The notes under the pieces: generated by a model
What the model was told of the DNA's origin: nothing
The model's input: only the letters and a program-made list of their open reading frames with translations
The model's database searches: none
Position numbers and translations under genes: made by a program
Shown here: positions 49,800 through 62,208 of the stretch, in pieces
How the letters are laid out: every line of letters starts with the position of its first letter
How positions within the stretch are numbered: position 1 is the first letter of the stretch
NCBI RefSeq assembly: GCF_036417845.1
Contig: NC_089984.1
Coordinates: 33,515,447 to 33,579,446 of the forward strand
Length of the DNA: 64,000 bases
Direction of reading: 5' to 3'
Source of the DNA: Apteryx mantelli
Lineage: Eukaryota > Chordata > Aves > Apterygiformes > Apterygidae

Positions 49800-49905
49800 C
49801 CTCACTGAATGGCTGGGGAAATGAGTCACAGGCGAGAAAAAAATGGAACTCATGTTTTCTGACTCCTCAGGTCTTTAAATCAGTGCTTTAGCCTCTTTCA
49901 AATAA
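49800..49905 (+). repeat. Possible SINE tail fragment
   Basis: gaactcatgttttctgactc and then cagtgctttagcctctttc follow the typical order of an old MIR/CORE-type SINE 3' segment (gaact...tgactc...cagtgctcta). Diverged, recognised by pattern only. Confidence 0.35.
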
Positions 49906-52293
49906 GTGTTTTGCAGCTGAGGTGCACGTGTAATGTATTTTAAGCACAAATGGTTTCAGTTCTTCTGCCCCGGATGTTGTGAAACCTTCATATGTGCGAT
50001 TCTGTTATGATCTCATTGCAGCTAGGAATCTGTCTTGCTCTAAAAATTAGGAAAATTCATTTTATAAGTGTTACCTTTGCATCATATATCTATAATAAAA
50101 AAATCCAAATTGTGTTGTTCAAAGTGTAATGAGCTTTCCAATCAGGATTTTGCCAGTTTTATTGGCAGAAAGGGAAACTCTCAGGTTTGAAAGACTTCAA
50201 AAGTGAACACAAGTCCACATCCAAATATCAGCTTTGCCATTTTACATAAAGCTGTGACTGACCTCTTTTTAGTAGCCACATTATCACCGAGTGATCCTGT
50301 CTGATCTGGCACTGCGAGCAAGGTCAAGCCTGTCCAAAAATGGGAGACCTCCATGGGAAAGGTGACCAGCGAGGGCAGGCCCGTTCAGGAAACCCGGGAT
50401 GGTGCTGTCTCCTCTGAAGCAATACTACGGTGGTGCTCGGCCTGCAGCTCAGCTGTCCTCGCACAAACCAGGCTGGGCTGGCTGGAGGCTCATTGCAGCA
50501 GGCCCTGGTTGATACTGCTGCAAAGGTGGTTACGGCCGGCTGGACCAATCTCGTTTTGAGAGGATGTAAAGGTGGGATCTGGGTTAGCTAGCCTGGCTAA
50601 GGGGGGGCTATCAGCAGATCAGCTTCCCTTCATCTGCTTTTTAGTGTTGATTAAGTCTGGGACTCTGCAGTGTTTGTCCAGGTGGCAGTGAAGGGTTGCC
50701 TGAAAGAACAGGTTTGACTTCGCTTACTTTTCTATGCCTGTCTCCACCAATCTCTGCTTATCTGTGTCAATATGTTGAGCACTCCTCATGTGTTTGGCCT
50801 GTCTGATGCAATGCTGCAACTTTAAGCCACGGGAATACATGGTACTTATTTTTGGAGACAAGATTCCCATTTTGTCGAGAACAGTGGGGAATGGACAAGA
50901 CCCAGGGATTTTTCACACACCATCTAGGCAGTCCTGTAGTTGAACTGGGTATTGCAGTGGTGAAACAGCAAGTATCCTTTCACCCTTGCAGAAAAGAAAT
51001 ATCCGTAAGAATTAGCCTCCTCGCTGCAGGGCAAAACTTTCACGTGAGAGCCTGGCCTTATGGGCACGGATGGCAGAAACGCCTGGGTTTCTCCGCAGCT
51101 GGGAATCCGCTCCTCCTTACGTGATATTTCACACGTCCCCTTTGCCCGACTTCAGCGGCACTAAGGTGATTTACAGCACTGAAAATCTGCCCCTAACCTT
51201 TCTGAAACGCGCTGTCTCGTGGTAACCTAATATATTCATAGCACCATGGAGACACGGTGCTTGTGAGCTGCTCCCCAGATGATGAAGTGAAACAAGCAGA
51301 GGTCGTTTTCATCGCTCTCTTCCTCTCTCTCCCCTTTCGCTGCCGACACCGCTGAGGCGCAGGAGGACCTGTCAGAAGCCACAGGGGCTGGGAAGCGGGC
51401 AGGGGCACTGCTGGGCCAGCAAGGCCCATTCCGTACGTTAGGAAGACGTTTTTTTCTTAGGGCTCGTCTGCACACAATTGCATCAGACTACTTAAGGGTG
51501 AGATTTTTGAATCAGATAGATACTCAAGCTGATTAAAGCTGATGAGCTCTTGTTTCAGCTTACACCACACTTATTCTGGTTTAAACAACAGTCTGCCAGG
51601 AGCAAGGTTTAGCCACCCGAAGAAAACTTATTTTAAACAGAAATAGGAGTGTACATCAGTTTTTAATTAGCTGGTTCAAATTTGAACAAGTGAATTGCTC
51701 ATAGTGGGCATGTCCAGAAGCTTTTTGTGAACTAGAGAGCTCCACAGGGCAGGCTGAATCCAGCCCATTAAATGTTTAAATAATTACCAGGCAGCATTCA
51801 TGGGCCAATATTCCTTAAGCTAAGACCATAAGTGTTAGCAGGACAACCTTGGGTTGGGAGGCAGCTTTCCTATCTCGATTTCTTCCCAGAGCCTCAGAAA
51901 CCAAGGTTCCCAATTATAAGCTGTCTTCCCCTTACTCCTGAGACTTGTTTGAGGACATGTATATTAGTTCCACCTTCTTCAAACACAGTCTTTGTGTCTT
52001 CAGAGGGCACAGGAAGCCTGCTTTGTTTGTGGGTTTTTTCTTTGGCTTGGCTGTGTTTGCACTGCAGCTAGTTTATCTTAGGCAGATAGCAACGTGTTCT
52101 TGGCAGCAAACTTTCACCTTGAGCTCAGGGGGTGTTGCCATGCAATGTTTTGCACACCTGTGATGGGAAGTTAGAAAAAATTTGCCTGTTTGTATCACTG
52201 TTGAGATGTTAAAACTGGTTTCCCAACAGTGCTACTGGTGAGTGCTTAACAGACCTCCTGACTCTCAAGACCCGGGCATGTTGGAAGGCAGCA

Positions 52294-52324
52294 TGCGTGC
52301 GTGTGTGTGTGTGCATGTGCGTGC
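52294..52324. repeat. Imperfect (GT)n microsatellite
   Basis: Alternating GT/GC/CA dinucleotides over about 30 bases; potential Z-DNA-forming purine-pyrimidine alternation. Confidence 0.75.
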
Positions 52325-53869
52325 CTGAGCAAAACTTGCACTGCCTTGCATGCATTTTATCATTAAGCAGCTGGCAATCTGACATACTTCACCAGCATTA
52401 CAATCCTTACAATTACAATAATAAATTTTTTGGTGTGTGCCCAGGTTGAGTTTCTAACCTCTTTACCTGCCCTGTTCACTCTTCCTTCCCCTCCCACTGT
52501 ACCTGTAGATACCAACTGCAGCAGCAAGCTTGCTGATCCAGACAGTGGGTGCATTGAGATGTATAAGGGGCTGGCACCTGTGTTCCCAGATGTGCCCTTG
52601 CCAGAAAGTGCAAGGTCTCTGGAAACAAGGCAGACCCCAAACAAGCGTTAATATTAATGCTATGTGAGTTGTCATAGGCTGCTAAAACAATCTTTTCCCA
52701 CAGCTTTTCTCATGTCAGCATTTCTAGAGCTCCAACGCACTGCAGCTGCTATTGTTATGGAAGACTTCGGGAATGGCTGCAGAGCTCAAAGGCATCCTGG
52801 CAACCCCTGGGACCGAAAAGACAGGAGTCAGCCCAAGCCCTGCTCCCGTTCCCAAGTTTGCCAGCTATTTCTTTTCCAACTTTTTGTTGCTGTTGTTGTT
52901 AGGCAGTAAACTTTGGGATCTTTTTATTCATCTCCCAGTATTTCAGCATTTAGGTTGCACTAGTTTCACGTTTTCAAATCTTTCATCCACCACCTTGAGG
53001 GCTAGCAACATACTTTGTTTATAAATGAAAGCTACAATTCCCATGTTCCAAGGATCTGGGATTTTAGGATATATTTCCCAAAGCACAAAAGTCCTGATAA
53101 AATCACGAATGTTGCCAGCAGTGCACAGAGTATCCTCTGTTTTGGAAGAGGAGGCTTTGGACTGCAGTCAGCTGCAGGCATCAGCTCTAGCTACTGTTGT
53201 TTTAGTGAGTCAAATAAAAATAACATCGTGGTTAAACACAGGCTCTCCAGGCCTAACTAAAGATGACAACCTCATCTTTTTCTAGCTGCAGTGCTACACA
53301 AAAGAGCTCCCTTTGTAATCCTCCAGATTAATTTTCACATTCAAGTTTTTTGCCCCCACAAGGACCCTGCACCCCTGGGAATGCACTTTTTGGAGTGTAA
53401 AGCCCTCCCTGACACGCAGAGCTGACTGGTTCCAGCCAGGCACTTCCTGCGACGTGTGTCTGCCTGTTTCCAACGGGGAGCATTTCAGCCTAAGAGATCT
53501 TCACTTTTTCTCTCTCTTTTCTCTTAACTGTTGCTTTAATTGCAGCTTCATGGTGCCTTTCACGTAGCCCCCCTCAGCTTGCATCAGATTCCTATTGTCT
53601 GTGTTGTAAACACAGCTGTTTAAAACCCTTCCCCCAAATGCCCCTGCAGCCCAGAAAGCGCCTATCTGCAAGGACCAGGTGCCGTTCAGTTTGCAGCTTC
53701 TTGTCAGGTCACAGGCTCAGGTCTCCATGGACCAGGATGAGGTCAAAACGGAGGCAAACTCAGGAAAATCCTCCACTTCAGCAGAGCTGACTGCATGCTT
53801 GTGACTTTGCAGTGCTCCAGCCTCCCTGAGACTGAAGGGCAATGCAGAGCAGAGCAAATGATTAGCATT

Positions 53870-54065
53870 ATTAAAAATGCTTTGCAATTATGCAGCGTCT
53901 TTTCATCTAAAGATTTCAAAGCTTCGTAGCACTCACACAAAGTTAGTTATTATCCCGGGTGTTTAGCAGAGTCAGGAAATGAAGGAAAGCAGCTAAGTGA
54001 CTTGCCTTAGGTCATGCGTCAGAGGTGGGAACTCTGCTGACTCTTCGGCTCATGCCCTAGCGCAA
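53870..54065 (+). repeat. Degenerate MIR/CORE-SINE-like element
   Basis: Ordered similarity to a widespread old amniote SINE: a tgcagcgtcttttcatctaa start, agatttcaaagcttcgtagc, ttattatccc, then gctaagtgacttgccttagg followed by tcatgcgtcagaggtgggaa. The agtgacttgcc..aggtca core is the clearest part. Long inactive. Confidence 0.55.
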
Positions 54066-55480
54066 GTCCACACCTCTGCTTTTGCTGTGCCAAGCCATCT
54101 CCTTGGGGAGCGCAGAGGAAGCGGCCGCCCTGCTCGGAGGGTCAGTTCAGCCTGGGCAACGCTCAGGAGGCACCTGGTACTGCTGCCCGGGAGCTGCCCT
54201 GCGGCTCAGAGCAGCACCAGCGGTTCCCAAGCCCGTCTCCCCCCAAGGAGCCCCACACAGGCAGCGGAGGCGTCCCTGCAGGCTTTGTCATGCCTGAGGT
54301 TTTAATGCACCTTGGCAGATGGCGCTGCGTGGCCAGTGGCCGCTGCTCGTAGGGCAGACCCCTGAGGGCAGCCCCGGTGCGGTCGGTCTGCTGCGGGTGC
54401 ATTTAGCACAGCCTTGCAGCCGCCAGGCCGAACACCGCTGCTTCAGCCCCCGGTTTCCAGCGTGCTCCCTGCAGCCCGCCGGCCCTATGCACATGGGGAG
54501 GCTACAAAGACCTTCCTTTACAGGAGACATTTCCAGAAAGCCACTTCAACGTTCGTACCCCAGAACCAGCTATACAGGGAAGGACTAGGAGTGGTTTTGC
54601 CTGTATCACTGCAGCCAGACAGCAGAATATGCAGGAATAGCCAGGCTGCTACTCACCTGCTAGCCACGTCCCAACAGCAGTGAGGGTGCAGCAACGCAGA
54701 CTCCAGTCCAGGTGGTCCAAGCCTTCCGAGGCACCTAGGGATACACGCGGACACCTGCAAGGAGATCAGAAATACACTTCTAAAATGTTATGCTCTTTGG
54801 CTGGCCCAGCTGGCTGTGCTGAGATGGATGCGCAAGGTGCCAAATCTACGTGACTTGCAGCAATAGAGCTGAGAAATCGAAGCCCTTCAACGCTGTCACG
54901 TCTCTAACTTCCAGTTGAGTTTGGGGACTTTGAGGCATTGTGTCAGCATGGAGGAAGGCAAGAAGGAGGGATTGAAGAGGAAAAGACATAAGAGAGTGAG
55001 AGAGCCGAGCAGAAGAGAAAGAGGGTGAAGAGAGATGTGTAGACAAAAATGATGAGTAAAATGTTCACAAAAATGTGAATAACCACAAAAGGTGACCTGC
55101 GCAGTTATATTTTTACAGTAATAATTTGTTTCTAAAAAGAGCAACTAATTACATCTGCTCGTTCATTCTGTTTTGCCTATTTTTACCCTAGAAGTACCGG
55201 GAAAGTCCACTTTTGTCTTCTCAACTTTTTTTCTGGAAAACTCAAGATCCTTTTGTTTTTCTAAAGATAAACCCTTCTTAAAACATTATAGCCCTGTGAT
55301 CGAGGCAGGTGTGACTGACACAGCTTCAGACTTCCAAGGGGCACATTTAAATAAATAACAGGAACTAATCAATATAGTCAGCTTTCCTTAAGAGCTAGGG
55401 GATTTATACATAGAAGAGGCTGTCTAAATTTTATTGGGATAAAACTCCAGGACTGGCAATAAACTGCCAGTTAATTAAGC
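54066..55480. other. Intergenic DNA (part 2)
   Basis: 54.1-54.5 kb is GC-richer with frames on both strands and no recognisable product. 54.9-55.5 kb is AT-rich. No gene seen. Confidence 0.55.
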
Positions 55481-55499
55481 CTAAGTTCCCTCTGGATAA

Positions 55500-57150
55500 A
55501 ACACAAGCAAGGGGAAAATCTTGAAGGAAGAGGCTGCAGTTGAATCAATTGCAACCTCAGAAATGATATTGCGAATAAAAAGTGATTAAAAGGAGCAGTT
55601 TTAAAAAAGCAAAATGATCGATCGTTTAAAAAAGCTATGTTTCATAAGTCAGGCAGATTTCAGTCTTCTAAATGATATTAATACGAATGGGAAAATACTT
55701 TTCCTGGATGAATATAGCCGAAGAAAACAGGGAAAGAAAAAGAGCGGTTACTATACAGTAAGGATGGAATAGAGGCTAGTGTTAAATTCGGTATGTGCAA
55801 AATCCAAATTCCTACTTTGCCTTAACTTTCACTGAGGGTGAGGATGTTAATCACAAGGCTGAAGATGAGAGGGATAAGGGGATGGGGATATGGAAACAAG
55901 CACAACCAGGATAGAAGCAAATCTCAGGGAGGCTTCCTGCACTGCAGGCAGAGGAACGGGATAATCCGCATGCCAGAGCTCTGGAAGAACTAGCCCTAAT
56001 GCCTTTACCAGATCCCTCCGTTCAGGGACAGAATAGCAAGCATGGGCCTTACACGTAAGAAGCGAGAAGGAACTGATCTGGACAAGAACAGGCATGAAAG
56101 TTTCAACTTATTAGTATATGGAAGGCTTCACAACAAATTGTGAAGGAAAGGATGGTTACAGAGAGAGAGGTAAATGGCATGAGATTAAATGGGTTTATCA
56201 AATCCATTTATCTTCTTGGATAAGGTAAGTGATTTGCTTAGTGAAGGAAATGGGGTGGATCTCACCTATCTGGACTTTAGTTACACATTTCATGTGGTGC
56301 CATGTGAAAGTTCTTAGGTAAAGGGAGAAGTGATTTAGCACAAGGGTTAAATTCAGTGAAGACTTGCTGTGAGAGCAGTGCAGGAAAGACTATTAGGTTA
56401 GAGGGAAGTTATTGGGTGAGTGTTGAAAGATCACTCTTGGAGATATAGCATAGTGTTTTTGTAAATGAGCTTGGCAGAAATGTTAGTGGAGAACTGGTGA
56501 AATTGCTGATGACAGAAAATATGAGGCATCATCAGGACAAAGCAGTCCTGAGATGCTATACGGAAAAAAACAGCCAACCGCAAGAGAGAAATCAGCAGAG
56601 AGGCACAAAATGGAAGGTCAAAGGCACAAATGATCAAACCCTTTGACAGACGCTGGTTGGCAGCTCACTGCGTTGCCAACAGGATGGAAACAAGAAAAAA
56701 GCTAAACGCAGTCCTAGCAGGCGACAGGAAGGGCCTGCGGTGATGGCTGGGGGACGGAAGGAGAGGCTACCTTGTGGGATTTTGCAAAGTGAACACTGAG
56801 AGCAACAGGATTTCTGTAAATACATCATGGAAGGATCTCCCAGGAAGGGAGAGGGAAGAGCTAATGATGCTAAAGGCCAGTGCTGGTACAGAATAAAGGG
56901 TCGAAAAGGGGTATCAGACATTTTGACTGGACGATTGTTACTAACTGTTTGACTATCTGGTTCAGGAACAAGCCTCCCAATTGTACTCATGTCTGCAAAA
57001 TACTAAATCACTTTGAGGACAGAACTTGGTAAGTTTATAAAAAGGATTATATCACATGGAGCCTGTGATAGGAGACCCAGTGGCCCAGAAGTTCCTGCCA
57101 GTCCTATGCACATAGGTAAATATTTTGTAACCCTCCGTGAATATAGAGGT
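55500..57150 (+). repeat. CR1-like LINE remnant, about 1.6 kb
   Basis: Landmarks of the CR1 reverse-transcriptase region appear in order on the + strand: gcaacctcagaaatgatatt, then cacaaggctgaagatgagag near 55850, acctatctggactttagtta (56265-56284, the block that encodes the YLDFSKAFD motif in intact CR1s), and gaaattgctgatgacag (56500-56516). Frames are broken by many stops and indels, so it is an old inactive copy. Edges are approximate. Confidence 0.6.
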
Positions 57151-58985
57151 GTGCTTGTACACACACAGAAAAGCAGGCACATGATTTATTAATTACATAT
57201 ATATCACAGGACCTCAGCTTGTCAAACAGTAATTACAAGGCAATAACACACCTTGTTATAATAAATGACTCCCTAAGATTTTCTCCCACAGTAAACCAGG
57301 TAAAAAGGACAATTATTCTGAGGTTAAGACAGTATTACGTGTATCTGATTATTAGCTTTTAAATGAACTCACTGTCTGGAATTCTATACAGCCAAATGAA
57401 GCACTCCATTTTCCTGCACATTGGACAAGTTCAGCCCTTTCCAGAAAATGTCTTTTCGAATGCATGACTGCCTTTTGTTAAGGCAAGAATGAACACATGA
57501 CAACTGTAACGCAATGGAGACATGCCTGTATCAGTTTTACAAAGCAAACCCAATTCTAAACTTTCTGCCAGGAGGGTGTACTCCGAAATATGAAGAGGGA
57601 AGGGGTTTTGTGCACTCTCAGTAGCAAGTCTGGGAAAGACAAGCAAGAGACAGACATAGCGACAAGCAAGCTGTGGTCTGGGAAAGGTTTTTGTCCAAAG
57701 CCATTTCAGTGAGTGGCGCTTCGGTTCTCCCACTCAGGCAAACCTGAGCCTTCCATCGCATGCAGATGCCCACCCTCGGCAGGCGCCGCACGCGCAGGTC
57801 TGCAGTGCAGCCCAGTCCGAAGTCTGTGGAGGGAACCGCGGGAAGATGTTCAAAAGCAACTCAAATTACTGAGCACTAAAAAAGCAAAGGCAGATTTTAG
57901 TATCCTTTCAACCTGGAGCTGACGCTGATTGATGGGATTGCTGTGCTTGCAGTTCATTTTATGAATGCACCTTGAAGCCAGTGCAGAAGATGCAAAATAG
58001 AAGTACTTTGAAGGAAAAGAAACCAGAAGGCCAAGAGACAGGCAACTGAACAGAGCAGATTGATTTAACAGATATGATACGTTTTTTTGCTGTCTGCATT
58101 ATGTGTGGAAATGTATACTCTAAGTGACATAGTAACAGACTAGATGGTAATCAAACAGAACTGCTGAGATGTCAGGATCACAGATGCTGCCTTTTGAAAA
58201 TATCTAAAACAGAAAGTAAAATGTTGAAAAAATCCACCGTGGGGAGTACAATGAAAATGCTCTATGACATTTCTAACCATTTCTTTCTGCTTTTTACTGG
58301 TCTCTCTGGTGCTGGAGGTCTGATGACCTAAGCGAGTAACAACAGCTACAGTTCAAATAAACCTTGATGAAAAGCAAAGGCTGGTAGCGAACTGGCCAGG
58401 GCAGCCCGGAGCCACACGGTGTCTATTGTGCACTAGACACTGGACGGGGGGAAGGGCTGCTCCACGCGTTTTGGGGAACTTCAGCCAATGGATTCCTCCC
58501 CTGGGTGTTACGGGAGGGCTTGGCCAGCATGTGAGAAAGGGAGGGGAGAGTTTGAAAACAACCCAGCAGGCTCTACGGAAGGAAGAAGGCTAGAAAGTGA
58601 CCCGCTTGCCTCTGCTCGAGCACTTTGCTCCAGGAGCTCAGCGGCGTTAGGGGTGGGAGCGCAGGAGGAGCCCGCTGGCGTGGGTCAGCGCGGTGGAGGT
58701 CCTGGGTGCAGGTAACCCCCGAGCCGCAGGTGTCGGGGAGCTGGTGGAGAGCAGCGCGGCTCACGCAGGGCGCGCTGAACTGCGAATCGGCTAGAAGCTG
58801 TCGGAAGAGGGTTTTTTTTCTAAGAATAACTGAACTTGGTCTGAATGATAAATGGGAGGGGAGGAGGGAAATTCTGCTGTTCTGTTTTTATGGGGAATTT
58901 GGCAGTATGCTTGCTATTAAGATAGCTGGAGGAGGGAGGGAGAGAGACAGGGAGGGAGGGAGCAGCTCTGTACAGCTCAGGGATT
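57151..58985. other. Intergenic DNA (part 3)
   Basis: Mostly AT-rich; 58,440-58,790 is GC-richer. A purine-rich GGGA tract lies at 58918-58965. No gene recognised. Confidence 0.55.
58918..58965. repeat. Purine-rich (GGAG/GGGA)n tract
   Basis: Nearly pure purine strand with GGGA repeats, low complexity. Confidence 0.75.
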
Positions 58986-59029
58986 GATGTGTGATTTGGC
59001 TGTGTCCTTTAAACGTTACAGGTCATTTT

Positions 59030-59145
59030 GAGGCTAGAAAGGCAGAAAGAAGTGGTATCTTTTATTAGATTGGCTGATAGAGTGGGAAAATACAAATGAG
59101 CTTTCGTGCACATCAGCCCTTTTTCAGGTCACAGTGTTTTAGAAA
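59030..59145 (-). repeat. Old sauropsid repeat with hammerhead-like core (Penelope-like?)
   Basis: Minus strand reads cctgaaaaagggctgatgtg, cacgaaagctcatttg, then ctaataaaagataccactt. The tail phrase and the ctga...cgaaag core are the hallmark of a common sauropsid repeat whose intact copies carry a CTGANGA...GAAA hammerhead-type catalytic core. Here the required G of CTGANGA is an A, so it should be inactive. The Penelope-like assignment is an inference. Confidence 0.5.
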
Positions 59146-61100
59146 TCAGAAAGCACATACAGTCAAAGCTAAATGAGATTTTCAGTGGTTGATACCCAAG
59201 CCGCTAAGAGGCATTTAGCAGAAGAAAGAAAAAAAACGCAACTTTTTCTTGTCTGGAGGTGCACTGGATGGCTCAGGGAGTTTCATCTTTTTTTGATTAA
59301 TGACCCCACTTTTGGGCCTCTTGGAAGTGGTCCCGTCCTCAATTTTACCAGAAAATCCTCCAGCAATTTTACGCAGTGCTTTAAAATATTTAGTAACAAT
59401 TGGCATGATGCACGGATGTGGTACTTTGTTGTGTATTCTCTTGTGCAGATTCTTTTTACTGTTTCAGTCTGGTATCTCTGCCATCTCTCCCCTCCTCACT
59501 GCAAAATCCCTTTAAGCCTTATCTTCTTTCTTACAGGGGGAAAGTTAATTCCATTATATTTGTTAATAGCCAGAATTTACTTTTCAAATTTCAGTAATGT
59601 CACTGTGGTGTTTTGCCTTGCACATGCTAATCAGTGGAGGTGCAAAGAGCAAACTGGAAATTATTTTTTGATTGATGGGAAAGCAACATCTTTGGAGGGT
59701 GCCTCTAGGTTGCATGTGAAAATAGTCTTGTATGAACATGCTGAACTTCCCCGACTAGAAAATGTCTGGAACTTAGTGTCTTCATGAACAAGAAAGATTT
59801 TCCATTATTTGTCTGATGGGGGAAGTGTTTTTTTCATCACTAAAATATAGCAGTCAAAGAGGATGGCTGAGTAAAAATATTGTGCTGCACAGTCTTTTTA
59901 GTAGAATATCATTTGTTGTTTTAATTCTTAAACCTGCTTATGATGATTCATGCAAAGCCAGGCCAATAAATGAGTTTAGAGGCTCTAATACAAGGAAAGT
60001 TTGGCTCTTAATTCAGTCAAATCTACACTGATTCAGAGTAGAAATACAGTGGAGTAATATGTAAAGATACTATAAAAGTCAAGTCATAATGAATCAACTG
60101 AGGGGGATTCTCTTGCTGGTAGCTGAAAAATCCTGCAATGCAGAAGCACTAAAGCAGAATTGAGGTATATTTTATTCCCTCATAGCACTGAACTGCTATT
60201 GCTTAGGCTCTCAGAAGTGAGAAATTAGAGGGAAAACAAGGGATTAGCTGAGGTTTTAGGAGACACTGTGAATGGGGGCAAAATATTTGACAATGAAATG
60301 GGACCATCATTTCTAATTAGGTCTCCTTAGGCAGTGTACATAGAATAAACAGGGTAAGTGTAAAGTAATATAAAGTAGAAAATTTGGAGGGCTTTGGATG
60401 GACACACATGGTTCAGCTACCAACCCTAAATGTGTGCTGTGTTAAAGAATTTTAGCAATGGAGAAGACTGGCTGCAGCATCTTTTACCTGTCAGCTTCCC
60501 TGAAATGAATGAGTCCTATCTGCCGACTTTGAGGCAGTTGTGGTGTCCTCCTGCCAGAATCCCTAAACTGCTGTCCTGTAACACCGAATACAGCAGACAG
60601 GGAGCAGGTACGTGGGTCCTGCATGAAGAGGGAACAAAAAAGATCTGAAACCCTGGTGTTAGTCTAGAATAACATAAAGAAGAAGTTTTATATATATATA
60701 ATATATATTTTGCCTACAAAAATGTAATGGTTTCTAAGTAAAGGAGTAGGACACAGTGCTGAATGGCAGTCAGGAAGAGCTGTCAAAGGCCCCACAGCTA
60801 TCTTGGTCGTTAGTTTTTGCGCAGGACTCCATCCTCCTTGGTGAGCTTTTGTAGCTCAACCTGCAAAACACCCGTTCATCCCTTCCCGTTTGCTCAGGGA
60901 GCAGCTGCTCTCCCACATTCCAGGTTTTGCCATTTCAGATCTAATCTAAAACCTGTTAAAGGCATTGCTAATTGACACTAATGAGCCCCTGAAATGTTAG
61001 CAGTCAGGAGATAACGATAAGTGCAGCTTTACCGGTGGGTTGGGGCAGTTAATGGTGTGTTAGATGGGAAAACGTAACTAGCTGGCCTGTGACATGTGCG
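59146..61100. other. Intergenic DNA upstream of the CpG island
   Basis: AT-rich. A 204-codon open frame (59173-59787, +) has hydrophobic stretches but no recognised domain (see findings). A palindromic TA-rich tract lies at 60687-60710. Confidence 0.55.
60687..60710. repeat. (TA)n tract with central phase shift
   Basis: tatatatata followed by atatatat gives a self-complementary AT run. Confidence 0.8.
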
Positions 61101-61138
61101 TTACCCCCCAGGGCACCGCCCCACCCCTGCGCAGGGGA

Positions 61139-61146
61139 TATATATA
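61139..61146 (+). promoter_or_regulatory. TATA-like element at island edge
   Basis: TATATATA just upstream of the CpG island, flanked by GC-rich sequence. It could serve a start near 61,170 or be incidental. Confidence 0.3.
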
Positions 61147-61189
61147 GCTTTATTCCAGCGTTATTCCAGGTTTGCCTGCGTCCCAGGGC

Positions 61190-62180
61190 TGCGCACGGGG
61201 GGCAGCACAGCCTCCGCGGCTCCCCTGCCCGAGCAGGTACTTCCCTAACCCCCTTCCCCGCCGCCTGCGCCTCCGCGGGCGGGACGAGGCTCAGCGGGAG
61301 CCTGCTGCCGGCGAGGCGGCGGCCGTTGCGGCGGCCGGGGGGCCGCGGGGCTGCGCGGCGGCAGGCGAGGCCGTTACCGCCCTGCGCGCCCCGGGGGCGC
61401 CTCGCAGCCCCCCGAGGAGCCGCACGTCTCTCCTCGGCGGCCCGGCCGCAGCCCCCCGCGGAGCAAATGGCGCCCCCGGCCTCTCTGTAGCAGGTCGCGC
61501 CCCGCTCTCCGGTGGGGCCTCCCCTCCCCCTCCCCGCACGAATGGTTCCTCCCCCCCCGCCGCTCACGCGGCTGAGATGGTTTCGCCCCCCCCCCCCCGC
61601 TCTCCCTTCCCTTTCCTGAGGGCTGAGCCCCCCTCCAACCTCCCCGCCGTCCCCACCCACCGGCATCCCCGCCCGCGGATTGGCTGCGCCGGCGGGAGGG
61701 AGCCAGCCAATCGGCGGCGGCCGCCCGGGCCCGTGTCGCTGGGGGGAAGAAAACACAAACAAGCAGGGCAGCGGCGGGGCGGGGCGGCACCGCGGGTCGG
61801 CGCCGCCGGTAACGGTCCGGCCCGGGGCGGGCGGCGGGCGCGGCGCGAGGCGGCCGGTTGGCGGTTGCCGAGGTGGGGTGGGAGCGGGTCCCCCGGGCGC
61901 CCCCCGCGATCACCGCCGCCGGTGCCCCGGGGGTGGCGGCCGCGCTCCGCCGCGCCGGTCGGTGAGAGCGTGAGGCGCCGCGGCGGGCGCTGCTGGGTCG
62001 CGGCAGCGCCGAGGGGCCAACGGCCGCGGGCACCTGCGCGCTCGCCATCTTGTCGCGAGCCGCAGCCGCGCCGGGCGCTGCGGCCCCGCCTCGGCCCCCC
62101 GCGCTGCATCGCGCCGGCAGCGGCTCTCGGCGGGGCTGCCCGGACCCCGTTTGGCCGCCGTGGGGGTGACGGCCTCTAGC
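61190..62180. promoter_or_regulatory. PDCD4: CpG-island promoter, probably of PDCD4
   Basis: About 1 kb of very dense CpG. Visible elements: divergent CCAAT boxes (ATTGG 61679-61683, CCAAT 61707-61711), a tandem GC box GGGGCGGGGCGG (61776-61787), and CGCCATCTTG (62043-62052), the YY1 site in reverse, directly followed by TCGCGA (62053-62058). YY1 and TCGCGA sites commonly sit at the start of housekeeping transcripts, so the main + strand start is probably near 62,040-62,070. The layout also suits divergent transcription. The gene name rests on conserved RBM20-PDCD4 order in amniotes, not on coding sequence here. Confidence 0.75.
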
Positions 62181-62208
62181 TTGAAGTGATGGGGCAGAGA
62201 AAAACCGT
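62060..62208 (+). other. PDCD4: Putative noncoding first exon of the downstream gene (PDCD4?)
   Basis: From the YY1/TCGCGA cluster to a possible donor accgt|gtaagc at 62209. An alternative donor is ccg|gtgagg at 62310. A seven-codon open frame begins at 62189. No long coding frame with known similarity. PDCD4 is known to begin with untranslated sequence. Confidence 0.35.

Larger units (their letters stand above)
48271..53865. other. Intergenic DNA, RBM20 to next gene (part 1)
   Basis: No gene recognised. 48.65-49.6 kb is moderately GC-rich with open frames on both strands but no known protein. A GT microsatellite (52294-52324) and a SINE-tail-like piece (49800-49905) are present. Confidence 0.6.
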
